Below, piece after piece: positions 15,532 to 24,777 of a stretch of 64,000 nt of DNA. The notes under the pieces are model-generated. The model did not search any database. It was given only the letters and a program-made list of their open reading frames with translations, and had not been told where the DNA came from. Each line of letters opens with the position of its first letter. Position 1 is the first letter of the stretch. The position numbers and the translations under genes were made by a program. Source of the DNA: Verrucomicrobiota bacterium (GTDB lineage Bacteria; Chlamydiota; Chlamydiia; Chlamydiales; Rhabdochlamydiaceae); contig JAFEGW010000015.1 in assembly GCA_018239715.1 (NCBI GenBank), positions 18,442 to 82,441 of the forward strand, written 5' to 3'.

Positions 15532-16539
15532 CTAATGCCAGTCTTTTAGAAAGCTGAGAGTTTGCTTAAAATCGTTTCCCGCAATGAGATCTAGACCATC
15601 ATTCAACATAATTAAACCTATTTGTCGAAGAGATAGATCTGCCTTTCTTTCTGCGTGCTGGATGATAAAATCATTCAACAATATAGCCTTTTCGTATTGA
15701 ATTTTGCCTTCAGAGGATAGGGATAAAAAAGCTGCCGCGATCACAAATAAGCGGACGGGCTGCACAACAACAAACCTACTCCATTCTAAGCGTGTCGGTT
15801 CACGCTCCAAATAAAGGGCAAGAAAGAAATGTTTTTGCTCATCGGATAAGCCATGGAAAACACAGAAAGTCGCAAGATCAAAATAGGGATCACTGAGGCC
15901 GCCGTTCGACCAGTCAACGAGAAAAAAGCTCTTGTCGGTAAGGAGAATATTAAGAGGGTTTAGGTCGAGGTGAGTAGGCGTTAGGCCCACAGAATGCTGT
16001 TGAAGTACTGCCTCTATTTCCTCCATGCTTTTTTTTACATCGCTTAATTGTTTAGGATAAATTATCTTTTGCGCTTCCCCTTTGAGGAGAAATTGGTGAA
16101 ATCGTTGAAAAGGAGTTTGAGCGACAGGAAAAGAGCTTGAAGACTGGTGAAGCTGACGAAGCATCTGAGCAAAATTTACAAGCAGTTGGCGATTTTTAAA
16201 ATCCTGAGGATGTACTGTCCTGCCCGGAATGAAGTCCATAATGAGGGCTCGAAGCTGAAAATCTACAAAATGAATAACAGGAGCAATGCCGATCTGTCCA
16301 GCTTGTGTTGCCAGCAAGATTTGATGATTTCTTTCATTTAATGAAGTGGGTAGCAGCTTTAAGACATAATTTTGCTGACCCATCTCAAAACGGTATAAGC
16401 TTGCTTGACTTTTTCCTCCTGTTAAAGGAACGATCTTGAGATCGTTAAGAATAGGGAGAAAACCATATTTTTCTGCAAAAGAAGAAATTATCTGAGAAAA
16501 GTGAGCTTCATTGAGCGATTCTAAGACCTTAGATGACAT
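15532..16539 (-). CDS. Phosphotransferase-family kinase (APH/choline-kinase fold)
   Basis: 335 residues. The catalytic loop is LTPTHLDLNPLNILLTD (Asp and Asn present) with metal-binding FLVDWSNGG and a downstream acidic helix SDPYFDLATFCVFHGLS. This resembles aminoglycoside phosphotransferase / choline-ethanolamine kinase proteins, which transfer the gamma-phosphate of ATP to a hydroxyl. The N-lobe VPLTGGKSQASLYRFEMG is complete. Two bases separate it from the antitoxin-like gene upstream on the same strand, so it may be cotranscribed with the TA-like pair. Substrate cannot be deduced. Confidence 0.8.
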   Translation of the reverse strand: MSSKVLESLNEAHFSQIISSFAEKYGFLPILNDLKIVPLTGGKSQASLYRFEMGQQNYVLKLLPTSLNERNHQILLATQAGQIGIAPVIHFVDFQLRALIMDFIPGRTVHPQDFKNRQLLVNFAQMLRQLHQSSSSFPVAQTPFQRFHQFLLKGEAQKIIYPKQLSDVKKSMEEIEAVLQQHSVGLTPTHLDLNPLNILLTDKSFFLVDWSNGGLSDPYFDLATFCVFHGLSDEQKHFFLALYLEREPTRLEWSRFVVVQPVRLFVIAAAFLSLSSEGKIQYEKAILLNDFIIQHAERKADLSLRQIGLIMLNDGLDLIAGNDFKQTLSFLKDWH

Positions 16540-16541
16540 AT

Positions 16542-17414
16542 CTAAATCTTCAAATGTTGGGCATAATCATAGCTGATCAGCTGCATCGAGTGCGTCTTCT
16601 TAAAAGCTTGCTCCTCATGGGATTGTTCTAATAGCGCCTTGCCCTGGTCATTTTTAACTAAAGCGGCCACTTTACGGAGCGTCTCTTTTTCTGCATCGTC
16701 AAAAACCGTTAAATCGGCCTTTTGAGCGCTTTTGAGTTCATGATGCGACGTAGCGGTGAGAATCCCTTGTTGGATCAGCAAGTCGAAAAGATTCTGATAT
16801 TGATCGGGGCAAGGGCCGTACTCTAAATGAACATATCTTGCGCCGGTGATACTCGTCCCATGAAGTTTATAATGGATGAAATCTAAATAAAATAACGCTT
16901 TGTTCAAAAACAGCGGACTGCGGGTGAGCTCCACTAAGTAGCACGCAGCCTGTTTGAAAAGCTCCCAATTAAAACGCTTCTTGCCGCTATAAATATCGGC
17001 GGGATGGATCTTCCAATGGACTTCCATCGCATTTGTCTCAGCATAAGCTTCATCACATTTCAGCCGTATGTTTTCATCCTGGACGACATCTTGAACGTAA
17101 TACGTTTCCCACCGTTTGACGCTGGCTTCCCCTACTTTCAAATAATTCGCGAAAGCTGCTTGCGACATTCCTAAAGCCTGACGGAACTTGATGATCTCAT
17201 CCGACGTGAGCAATCCATGCATCCGGCGGTATTGATCGGCTGCAGCCTTGCGCAAATGGTTCATCTGATGGCTGTCCATTAATGGAGTGTTGCAAGCTGC
17301 GCAAACATGCGTGAGCACGAGAACAGCGACAAACTCTCCTTTAACTTCGGGTGTGAATCGCATTTTTTTCTTCTCGAAGCGATCCCCACCGCATTGCAGG
17401 CATTTCATTTTCAT
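16542..17414 (-). CDS. Antitoxin-like protein: MqsA-type zinc finger, HTH and Panacea/SocA-like domain
   Basis: 290 residues. The N-terminus has two CxxC pairs (CLQCGG, CAAC) of an MqsA-type zinc ribbon. A Cro/MqsA-like helix-turn-helix follows (IIKFRQALGMSQAAFANYL, then VGEASVKRWE). The C-terminal ~130 residues (LNKALFYLDFIHYKLHGTS, YVHLEYGPCPDQYQNLFDLL) resemble the Panacea/SocA (DUF4065) domain that neutralises diverse toxins. It overlaps the upstream 149-residue gene by about 70 bp, which marks the pair as coupled. ATG at 17408, six bases behind AAGGAG, may be the true start rather than 17414. Probably represses its own promoter through the inverted repeat at 17818-17831. Confidence 0.8.
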   Translation of the reverse strand: MKMKCLQCGGDRFEKKKMRFTPEVKGEFVAVLVLTHVCAACNTPLMDSHQMNHLRKAAADQYRRMHGLLTSDEIIKFRQALGMSQAAFANYLKVGEASVKRWETYYVQDVVQDENIRLKCDEAYAETNAMEVHWKIHPADIYSGKKRFNWELFKQAACYLVELTRSPLFLNKALFYLDFIHYKLHGTSITGARYVHLEYGPCPDQYQNLFDLLIQQGILTATSHHELKSAQKADLTVFDDAEKETLRKVAALVKNDQGKALLEQSHEEQAFKKTHSMQLISYDYAQHLKI

Positions 17415-17790
17415 CTCCTTGTTGCTCTACTGCACGGCTCTCATGGAGAGAGACGTAGTAATAGAGACCTTCTTTGAGGGCAAATTTGATATACATCGTT
17501 TTGCCCATTCTTAAACTCCTCCAACTGAAAGCAAAGAGCTCGCGGTTGGAGATCGACTTTTCGTAAGACTTTTGCGGAGGCCTAGTACCCGCATAATCTT
17601 CCGGTCCGATCTCCTCCAGGAGCTCTTTAATCAGCTGCCAGATCTCTGCCGAGTCATTGATTTCGAGATTGCAGAGCTCTCCTACGGCTTTAGCCGGGTT
17701 AGCAAATAACCCTTTTTTCTCCTTTAGGCATGCCTTTGCTTCCTCTATCCTCTTATCTATCTCACGATGCGATGGCCTTACGTCAAACAT
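17341..17790 (-). CDS. Putative toxin partnered with the MqsA/Panacea-like antitoxin
   Basis: 149 residues; family not recognised with confidence. A charged helical N-terminal part (HREIDKRIEEAKACLKEKKG) is followed by a compact domain with FAFSWRSLRMGKTMYIKFAL and YYYVSLHES. The FSWRS...MYIKF strand pattern with a nearby HES is what one would look for in a small toxin enzyme, but no catalytic residue can be named. Position (first gene, overlapping the antitoxin reading frame) and the dedicated operator-containing promoter upstream are the main reasons for calling it a toxin. Confidence 0.6.
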   Translation of the reverse strand: MFDVRPSHREIDKRIEEAKACLKEKKGLFANPAKAVGELCNLEINDSAEIWQLIKELLEEIGPEDYAGTRPPQKSYEKSISNRELFAFSWRSLRMGKTMYIKFALKEGLYYYVSLHESRAVEQQGDENEMPAMRWGSLREEKNAIHTRS

Positions 17791-17811
17791 GCGGCATCCC
17801 TTCAGAATCTT

Positions 17812-17841
17812 ATTATAGTATCAAATGATACCGAAAGGCAA
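17812..17841 (-). promoter_or_regulatory. Promoter with operator palindrome for the TA-like pair
   Basis: On the minus strand TTGCCT (17836-17841) and TATAAT (17812-17817) form a sigma-70-like promoter with an 18-bp spacer. Inside the spacer is the perfect inverted repeat GTATCA-AA-TGATAC on the plus strand (17818-17831). A repressor there would block the promoter, which fits autoregulation by the HTH antitoxin. Confidence 0.65.
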
Positions 17842-17891
17842 GAAAATAGATCAAGATAAAGTGTAAAAAAAACTTCAATTACTCGAGACTA

Positions 17892-18929
17892 TTACTTGAG
17901 ATAGGAGTTGAAAAAACGGACAGCCGATTGCCCAATATCTTCATGGACGCGGCTACGATCGACATTCGGGGGATCTAAGGCCAGCTTTTTATCCAGCAGC
18001 ATTTTACCTCCCTTCGTCGCCTCATTAAGATAGACGTAATGGTTAGCCCCTGGGATCAGCGTAAAGGCGGCCTTTTTGATCTTGCTGGCCAATATTTTAG
18101 CGCTGCTATCCAGAGGTGTGATGTTGTCGACTTCGGAGGCAACAATGTGAACGGGGATCGAAATGGATTGCAGACTGCTGCTATCAAACAGAGATCCCAA
18201 AGCGGGAGCCATGACAAAAACAGCTGAAATGCGGGAGTCTCTATAGGATCGTTTGACGGGAGAAAAGTCGATGCTGTCAAACACTTCGTCATCGACGCTT
18301 TCAGGGATCTGGCCATCAGGTATTAGTTCAAGCGTGGGTTTTCCAAATTCGGGGATCTCTCCTCCAGCAATCCAAATTCCCGTCAGACCACCTAAAGAGT
18401 AGCCAATGAAGCCAATTTTCTTAGAATTGATATGAGGACCGAACTGCTCGCTTTCTAAGAGCTGATCCACGACAAAGCTGACATCTTGAGGCCTTTCCCA
18501 AATTTTGACAAAAGACTCGGCGATTTTATTGTTCCATGTATTCCCATGATGATCACAAGAAGCAACGATATAGCCGTTTGCCGCTAAAATTTCTGCAATC
18601 CAGGCATTATTGAGCCGGTCTCCCCCATTTCCATGGGACATCACGATGAGAGGATATTTAGTTTTGCTTTTTTTAATCGGGGCATTGCGGGCTTCTGCAC
18701 AACGGAGCCACAGACCTTGAGGCTGCGCAGCTGGAGTATTTTCGTCGACAGGGTACCAGATTTCTGTGACAAGCGGCCTTTCCCTGGACTCATCATGGAA
18801 ACGAACCGTCGTTATTCCTGATTTTTGGGGATGCAAAATGATTGTGGAATTCTTATTCCGTTCACAAGAAGTGAAGGAAATACAAAGAAACAGGCAAAAT
18901 AGAAGAGGTTTAAGCAACCGTTTAGCCAT
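17892..18929 (-). CDS. Lipoprotein alpha/beta hydrolase (PAF-acetylhydrolase-like)
   Basis: 345 residues. Lipobox-like FTSC (Cys23) suggests lipid anchoring in the envelope. The alpha/beta-hydrolase core has the oxyanion strand YPLIVMSHGNGGDR, the nucleophile elbow GFIGYSLGG, and a late acidic/His region (VASEVDNITPLD, then PGANHYVYL). The N-terminal TEIWYPVDE pattern is that of platelet-activating-factor acetylhydrolase-like and dienelactone-hydrolase-like esterases. Likely substrate is an ester lipid or peptide ester; not determinable. Confidence 0.8.
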   Translation of the reverse strand: MAKRLLKPLLFCLFLCISFTSCERNKNSTIILHPQKSGITTVRFHDESRERPLVTEIWYPVDENTPAAQPQGLWLRCAEARNAPIKKSKTKYPLIVMSHGNGGDRLNNAWIAEILAANGYIVASCDHHGNTWNNKIAESFVKIWERPQDVSFVVDQLLESEQFGPHINSKKIGFIGYSLGGLTGIWIAGGEIPEFGKPTLELIPDGQIPESVDDEVFDSIDFSPVKRSYRDSRISAVFVMAPALGSLFDSSSLQSISIPVHIVASEVDNITPLDSSAKILASKIKKAAFTLIPGANHYVYLNEATKGGKMLLDKKLALDPPNVDRSRVHEDIGQSAVRFFNSYLK

Positions 18930-19042
18930 CTATCTGGCTATATAGCGCACAGCCCATTTTCGATGTAGAAAAAATAAGAGCTTAGATAAAATAGTTGGCG
19001 CGATTAGTGCCTTATCGGTATTGTGAGAAAAGTCCGGGTTAT

Positions 19043-20305
19043 ATGACGAGTCGCTTCTTTCATAACAGACGGTTTCACCTAGCAAAATGGCTTTTTTGTT
19101 TTGCTTGGGCTCCGATATTTTTATGCGCGGAATCCGCTGAACTGCCCAAGAAAAAGATCCTGGTTCTTTGCAGCAACGGCGGAAATGGACACAACGCCGC
19201 AGTTGGTGCTTTGAAGACCCTTCTAGAAAGCCGATACGATTTCAAGGTCATCTATCCCATTGATGAGCTGCAAATTTTTGGGGTAAAATCAGGCGAAGGC
19301 GTTTACAATCTCGCGCTTCGCAACGGATGGACGCGCTCGGTGAATGTCGTCTCCCGTTATGTCGCTCCCAAAGTTTTTCGAAGATATAAAAAGAAAATCG
19401 AAGAGCTGATTACACAGCACATACAGCAGCAGCAACCGGATCTCGTGATTTCAGTCATCCCTTTCATCAACTTTCCTGCTACGGAAGCTGCTCGCAAGGC
19501 AGACATCCCTTATCTGATGATCACTACCGATAATGATTTGCAAACCTTTGTTCACGGGCTTCAAGGCGTCTCCCATCCGCATTTTAAAATTGTCGTGGGA
19601 ACACATCTCTGGATCACCCGGGAAATGCTCTACCAAAGAAATATTTCTGCAGAAAATATTGAAACCATCGGCCTTCCTGTCCGCCCTGATTTTTTATCTA
19701 AAAAAGATCCGATGGCTTTAAGGGATCAATATAAGATTCCAAGGCATAAACCGATTGTCTTGGTCATGATCGGCGGAGCCGGCGGCGACGCTGCGTATGA
19801 ATATGCCCATGTCCTAGGATCCGCCCAAATGGGCATTCATCTGATCGTCTGCGCAGGAAGGAACCAAGACCTCGCCAAGAATCTCCGCAAGATCCAATTG
19901 AACCGCTCCAATACTATGACGGTCATGGAATTTACCGATAAGGTACCCGAGCTGATGGCCATGGCCGACCTCATTATCACCAAACCTGGAACTTTATCGA
20001 CGACAGAGTCGCTCGTCATGCGGCTTCCTATCCTCATGGATTGCACTAACCCTGTGATCAGCTGGGAACAGGCCAATATCGATCTGATCAAGAGCTACTG
20101 CGTCGGAGATTACATCGATGATTTTGATAAGGCAGAGACCCTTGTCCGTCAGTACCTGTATGATTCCGAGCTTCGCCATCAGATCCAACAAGCCTATCAA
20201 AAAATGCCTCCGAATCGGTTCAATGAGTCGATTTCATTGATCATTGATCAAATGTGCGCACTAAAAGCTGAAATGCCTGCGGAAGCAGTGTGTAACGCTC
20301 TTTAA
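19043..20305 (+). CDS. MGDG-synthase-like glycosyltransferase with N-terminal signal/anchor
   Basis: 420 residues from ATG 19043; the frame is open to a TTG at 18995. The N-terminus RRFHLAKWLFCFAWAPIFLC is hydrophobic and could be a signal or anchor. Then comes the MGDG-synthase-like domain (KKKILVLCSNGGNGHNAAVG), a central VVGTHLWITREMLYQRNI, and the GT28 nucleotide-sugar-binding half (KPIVLVMIGGAGGDAAYEYA, ITKPGTLSTTESLV). Relatives transfer sugars from UDP to diacylglycerol at membranes. An export-like N-terminus on a nucleotide-sugar-dependent enzyme is odd; it may be a membrane anchor. Confidence 0.78.
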   Translation: MTSRFFHNRRFHLAKWLFCFAWAPIFLCAESAELPKKKILVLCSNGGNGHNAAVGALKTLLESRYDFKVIYPIDELQIFGVKSGEGVYNLALRNGWTRSVNVVSRYVAPKVFRRYKKKIEELITQHIQQQQPDLVISVIPFINFPATEAARKADIPYLMITTDNDLQTFVHGLQGVSHPHFKIVVGTHLWITREMLYQRNISAENIETIGLPVRPDFLSKKDPMALRDQYKIPRHKPIVLVMIGGAGGDAAYEYAHVLGSAQMGIHLIVCAGRNQDLAKNLRKIQLNRSNTMTVMEFTDKVPELMAMADLIITKPGTLSTTESLVMRLPILMDCTNPVISWEQANIDLIKSYCVGDYIDDFDKAETLVRQYLYDSELRHQIQQAYQKMPPNRFNESISLIIDQMCALKAEMPAEAVCNAL

Positions 20306-20388
20306 ATCAAAAGTTTATAACATTATAAAACGAATTGATAAAACTACAATCCTTTGATATTATTTCCCGCTTATTAAAGAAAAAATAG

Positions 20389-21633
20389 ATGTCTCTTCCC
20401 TCCTGTGATTTTTCAACATCAGATCAAACCGCTGCCAGCATATTTTATAGAGCTGAAGCTTACCTGCAGCAGCCGATTTTTAGGGTTATCGAATACATCA
20501 CACGCCGCGGAAATCCGACGACTTCTCATGTCTTCGATAATTACGAGAGCAAAACAGTCGAGATTGCTTACCGATCCTTTGGCCCGGCCGCTCTGGTGGG
20601 TGCAGCTGCTTATTTATGCATCTCTCCTCACTGGATCCCCCGAGCTCTTGTAGCTGTTGTGGGAGTTGTTTTCACTTTTGGAGTCATCCCTCTTGCAGTC
20701 CATTTGCTATGCTATGCATTTCAGAAGAAAAACTATATCCACCTACGGACACAGGTTCCTGAAATTCCTTGCAATAATCCTAAAATCATGACGTGGAATA
20801 TTTTAGGACTGCCTGCAGGACTCAACTATACCTGCGGAGGGCAAAGACCCTTTAGAGACCGATTTCCTGGAATAGCAGAGGTCATTCGTCGTGAGCTGCC
20901 CGATACCGTCATCTTCCAAGAATGCATGCTGGATCCCCTCGTGACCGAAATGATTCTGCAAGCGTTCAAAGATGAATATGCCCATTTTTTTATTCATAAT
21001 GGCCCTAATACTTTCGGTATAGAAAGCGGACTTTTAATCATGACCAAAAGTAGTGTCTATGACTACTCCTTTACTCTCTTCGAAGAAGGAGTCTCCTGGA
21101 AGAAAATGCGCGGATTATCCACTCTAAAAATCAAAATGCATCCCGAAGATAAACATCCCACTTTCGCGATTATTAGCACGCACTTAGAAGCTGGCAATGA
21201 CCCAAAAGATAGGGAAGTAAGAGCGGCTCAATTACAGCAAATTCATCGTTTTGCCCAAGAACAACTTCCAGATGTCGATTTTGTAGTGCTTGCTGGAGAT
21301 GTCAATATCGATGCTAACGGTCCTGAAGGGAAGGACCTCGGTAGAGTTCTAAAAGGAATTCATCGAGACGGGGAGCCCACCTGCACCAATCTTTTCAATA
21401 AACTGGTTTATCCTGAAGATAAATGCCCCGATTATGAATGGCTCGATCAGATTGCGCTCATCTTGCGAAATGATGACGATGCAGCTAAGGACGTTATTCA
21501 AGGATTAAAGGTTGTTCCTGTTTTCAAAAATACAGAGGGCAACCCCGATTCCAGCACTTCTTTATCTGATCATAATCCCTTGATCGCAACACTGATGCTT
21601 CAAGATAAGAGCTTGCGAACGCCCTCGAGATAA
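20389..21633 (+). CDS. Endonuclease/exonuclease/phosphatase-family protein with Inc-like paired hydrophobic segment
   Basis: 414 residues. Residues ~66-111 form two hydrophobic stretches separated by a short turn, like the bilobed hydrophobic domain of chlamydial inclusion-membrane proteins. From residue ~130 a DNase-I-like EEP fold appears: MTWNILGLPAG (Asn), VIFQECM (Glu), ISTHLEAG (His), LAGDVNID (Asp, Asn) and SDHNPL at the end. The family includes nucleases, sphingomyelinases and inositol-polyphosphate phosphatases; with a membrane segment a lipid or phosphoinositide substrate is plausible. The link to secretion is inference. Confidence 0.8.
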   Translation: MSLPSCDFSTSDQTAASIFYRAEAYLQQPIFRVIEYITRRGNPTTSHVFDNYESKTVEIAYRSFGPAALVGAAAYLCISPHWIPRALVAVVGVVFTFGVIPLAVHLLCYAFQKKNYIHLRTQVPEIPCNNPKIMTWNILGLPAGLNYTCGGQRPFRDRFPGIAEVIRRELPDTVIFQECMLDPLVTEMILQAFKDEYAHFFIHNGPNTFGIESGLLIMTKSSVYDYSFTLFEEGVSWKKMRGLSTLKIKMHPEDKHPTFAIISTHLEAGNDPKDREVRAAQLQQIHRFAQEQLPDVDFVVLAGDVNIDANGPEGKDLGRVLKGIHRDGEPTCTNLFNKLVYPEDKCPDYEWLDQIALILRNDDDAAKDVIQGLKVVPVFKNTEGNPDSSTSLSDHNPLIATLMLQDKSLRTPSR

Positions 21634-21696
21634 TTCCGATTATTCACTTAATATCGTAAAATCCTTACACTCGTTATTTTTAAGCGAGAAAATCCT

Positions 21697-23523
21697 ATGT
21701 CAAATGTTGCTCCTTACGGAACCTGGCACTCCCCTATTACTTCGGAATGGCTCACGATGAGTCAGAAAAAGTACGGCACGATTGTTATTGAGGGCGCTAA
21801 CATTTATTGGGATGAACTCCGCCCCAGCGAAAATGGCCGCTCTGTGGTGGTTCGCTATACTCCTGAAGGGGAAAAACAGGATATGACTCCCGAGAACTTG
21901 AGCGTCAGGACCCGCGTGCATGAATATGGCGGCGCCCCTTTTGCCGTGCATGAGGGCAAAATCTACTTCGTCAATGACAAAGATCAGCGGATTTATCTCG
22001 ATACAGAGCCCTTGACAGAGCCGGGCACTCGTTTTGCCGATCTCCAAGTCCTTCCTCCCTATTTGATTGCCGTCGGAGAAAAAAAAGATGAAAACTTTCT
22101 AGCCTGCCTCCACCTTCCTACAAAAAAATGGGAAAAGATCGCTGCAGGGAAAGACTTTTATGCCTCTCCGACTTTGAGTCCCGATGGAACTCAACTAGCC
22201 TTTCTCACATGGGACCATCCTCAAATGCCTTGGGACGGCACTGAGCTTTGGGTCGCCGATTTTAAAGAAGGAAGGCTCACCCCTATTCAAAAAATCGCCG
22301 GCAGCAGCCAGGAATCGATTTTCGAGCCTCGCTGGTCGCCTTCAGGTTTTCTCCATTTTACTTCTGATAAAACAGGATGGTGGAACCTCTACCGGTGGAA
22401 TGAAAAAGCAGCAGAGCCTCTTTGTGAGCGGGATGCAGAATTTGGACTGCCGCAATGGATGTTCGGTATGTCAACCTATGCTTTTGCAGGAGAAAAAATC
22501 GTTGCCGCATTCGTCCAAGACGGACGCTGGTCGCTCGGTTTTTCACCTGATTTTAAGCCTCTCCCTCTTCCTTGGACCTTTTTTACTCAAGTGCGGGCAA
22601 CTCCTGAATTTGCCGTTTTTATCGCGGGGTCCGGTGTTCAAGATAGGAGCATTTTCAAATACGAATTCTCGCAGGGTAAAACGACCGTTCTATCCCACAA
22701 CGTCCATCCTCATTTAGATCCCGGGTATATTTCTCAGCCTCAGTTTCTGACTTACTCTAGCTCTCAGGGAAGAAAAGCTCATGCGTTCTATTATCCTCCG
22801 CAGAATAAAGATTATCGCGCTCCCGAGGGGACGCTCCCTCCGTTAGTGGTCATGTCCCACGGAGGGCCGACAGGTGCTACCAGCCATACTTTTGATCTAA
22901 AAATCCAATATTGGACAAGCCGCGGCATTGCCGTGCTTGACGTCGATTATGGCGGCAGCACGGGCTATGGCAGGCCTTACCGCGACGCTCTGAAAAGAAA
23001 ATGGGGCATTGTCGATATTGAAGACTGTGAAGCAGGAGCTCAGCATCTGGTCCAGCAACATCAAGCCCATCCGCATCAAATAGCCATCCGCGGAGGCAGC
23101 GCCGGAGGATACACCACGCTGGCGGCTTTGACCTTTGGTAAAACATTCACTGTGGGCGCCAGTTACTATGGTGTCAGCGACTTGGGCGCTCTTGTCGAAG
23201 AGACGCATAAATTTGAGTCCCGCTATTTGGATTCTTTGGTAGGACCTTATCCTGCTGAAAAAAAACTTTATCAAGAACGGTCTCCCCTTTTCCATGTCGA
23301 CAAACTTAAATGTCCCGTCATCTTCTTCCAAGGCGCTGAAGACCTCGTCGTTCCTTTGAATCAAGCAGAAAAAATGTATCATGCACTCCAAACAAGAGGG
23401 ATAACGACCGAACTTATCGTTTATGAAGGAGAGCAGCACGGATTTAGAAAATCTCAAAATATTCGAGATTCTTTAGAAAAAGAGATCGCCTTCTATCTGA
23501 AGGTCTGGAAGATAGCTCCATAA
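21697..23523 (+). CDS. S9-family (prolyl oligopeptidase-like) serine peptidase
   Basis: 608 residues. The N-terminal ~370 residues form a beta-propeller with TolB/DPP-like blades (SPTLSPDGTQLAFLTWDHPQ, IFEPRWSPSGFLHFTSDKTG). The C-terminal alpha/beta-hydrolase domain has the nucleophile in RGGSAGGYTT (Ser468), the acid in GAEDLVVPLNQAEK and the His in EGEQHGFRK. No signal peptide, so cytosolic. Such enzymes cleave short peptides, often after proline or as acylaminoacyl peptidases, and serve peptide catabolism. Transcribed toward the MFS gene, with 36 bp between stops. Confidence 0.92.
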   Translation: MSNVAPYGTWHSPITSEWLTMSQKKYGTIVIEGANIYWDELRPSENGRSVVVRYTPEGEKQDMTPENLSVRTRVHEYGGAPFAVHEGKIYFVNDKDQRIYLDTEPLTEPGTRFADLQVLPPYLIAVGEKKDENFLACLHLPTKKWEKIAAGKDFYASPTLSPDGTQLAFLTWDHPQMPWDGTELWVADFKEGRLTPIQKIAGSSQESIFEPRWSPSGFLHFTSDKTGWWNLYRWNEKAAEPLCERDAEFGLPQWMFGMSTYAFAGEKIVAAFVQDGRWSLGFSPDFKPLPLPWTFFTQVRATPEFAVFIAGSGVQDRSIFKYEFSQGKTTVLSHNVHPHLDPGYISQPQFLTYSSSQGRKAHAFYYPPQNKDYRAPEGTLPPLVVMSHGGPTGATSHTFDLKIQYWTSRGIAVLDVDYGGSTGYGRPYRDALKRKWGIVDIEDCEAGAQHLVQQHQAHPHQIAIRGGSAGGYTTLAALTFGKTFTVGASYYGVSDLGALVEETHKFESRYLDSLVGPYPAEKKLYQERSPLFHVDKLKCPVIFFQGAEDLVVPLNQAEKMYHALQTRGITTELIVYEGEQHGFRKSQNIRDSLEKEIAFYLKVWKIAP

Positions 23524-23559
23524 TGAGGGGATTTGGTGACCCAAACCCCCGGATCTGGG

Positions 23560-24777
23560 CTACATAGCTTTAGGAGCTTTCTTTTCTAAGCTCCACAAGA
23601 AAACAAACCCCAAAATACCTAGGCAAAGCGCGATGGGTATTATAGAAACGCCGTAAACAAACGCCTGCGAGCTGCCCGGCCCGCCAACAGCAGTGATAAT
23701 ACCTCCAATCACCGAATGAAAAGCATAGCCAAATAACATGATAATCATGTTGGCAATAGCTGTTGTCAGTCCTACGACATGCTCGCGGACATACGTTGAA
23801 GCTTTGTAGATTGCTAGGATCTGATAGGCACAGCAGACGCCCACGAACACAAAGCTCAAGCTAATAATCCACATCTTCAAAGCAATAGCCAGAAGAGCAA
23901 AAAAACTTAGGGCCATGGCTATCCCTGCACCTATAATCGTGGGAAGAAAGCCTCCGATTTTCTCTGCGACTAAGGTTAAGACAGGAGATCCAAAGCACAT
24001 CCCTATAAAAATGAGGGAGGGCAAGCTGGCTGCTACAGTCCCTTCAAATCCATAAACGGTTTTAAAAAATGCCGCAGCCCAGACGTCCGCAAAACCCTCC
24101 AAAGGCCCCACCATCAAACCCGCAAAAATGCATGTTCCTATCACACGGCGGTTGGTCAATACCTCTTTGATGTCAGCGAGCATCGTACTCTGCGAAGTAT
24201 TTTTCATATCGGGGACGATCCAGTAAGTGATCGCCGCTAAAGCAACACCCATCCAGGCAAAGATCTGAACGACAGTTTTGCAGCCCCAGACATCGCACAT
24301 ATAGCTGACAGGCCCTCCGCCATAGATCGCTCCAATGAGGCCGATTGTCACGGAAAAGCTCAGCATTCTAGGGAAACGGCTCTCGCTGAATAGCATTCTC
24401 ACGATCTTAAAAACTCCTAAGATCGCAGCAGAAGATCCCATGCCGACCAACAATCTTCCAACAATCGGATAGATCCAATGCTCAGCAAAAATCAAGGGTA
24501 ATAACCCTAAGACCGTCAAGAGAGTACACCCCGTCATTACCTTCCTGGGACCGAACCGGTCCAGCATAATGCCAATAGGCAAGTGCATGAGCGAATAGCC
24601 GATATAATAAACACCCGAAAACTGGCCAAAAGTCGCCGCATCAATATGGAACTGCTGAATGATAGTATCCAACATAATGCTCGGCATGACTCGTAAGATA
24701 TACTGATAGGCGTAGAAAACAGAAGCAATAATCCAGATAGACCAGACCACTGTTTGCGATTTTGAAATTGTAGTCAT
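23560..24777 (-). CDS. Major facilitator superfamily transporter
   Basis: 405 residues with about 12 predicted membrane helices. The MFS signature between helices 2 and 3 is visible (LPIGIMLDRFGPRKVMTG). The start IWIIASVFYAYQYILRVMPS and central KSF-like loops suggest the phthalate/hexuronate or oxalate-formate type of organic-anion importer, but the substrate cannot be fixed. Single gene with its own upstream region. Confidence 0.85.
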   Translation of the reverse strand: MTTISKSQTVVWSIWIIASVFYAYQYILRVMPSIMLDTIIQQFHIDAATFGQFSGVYYIGYSLMHLPIGIMLDRFGPRKVMTGCTLLTVLGLLPLIFAEHWIYPIVGRLLVGMGSSAAILGVFKIVRMLFSESRFPRMLSFSVTIGLIGAIYGGGPVSYMCDVWGCKTVVQIFAWMGVALAAITYWIVPDMKNTSQSTMLADIKEVLTNRRVIGTCIFAGLMVGPLEGFADVWAAAFFKTVYGFEGTVAASLPSLIFIGMCFGSPVLTLVAEKIGGFLPTIIGAGIAMALSFFALLAIALKMWIISLSFVFVGVCCAYQILAIYKASTYVREHVVGLTTAIANMIIMLFGYAFHSVIGGIITAVGGPGSSQAFVYGVSIIPIALCLGILGFVFLWSLEKKAPKAM

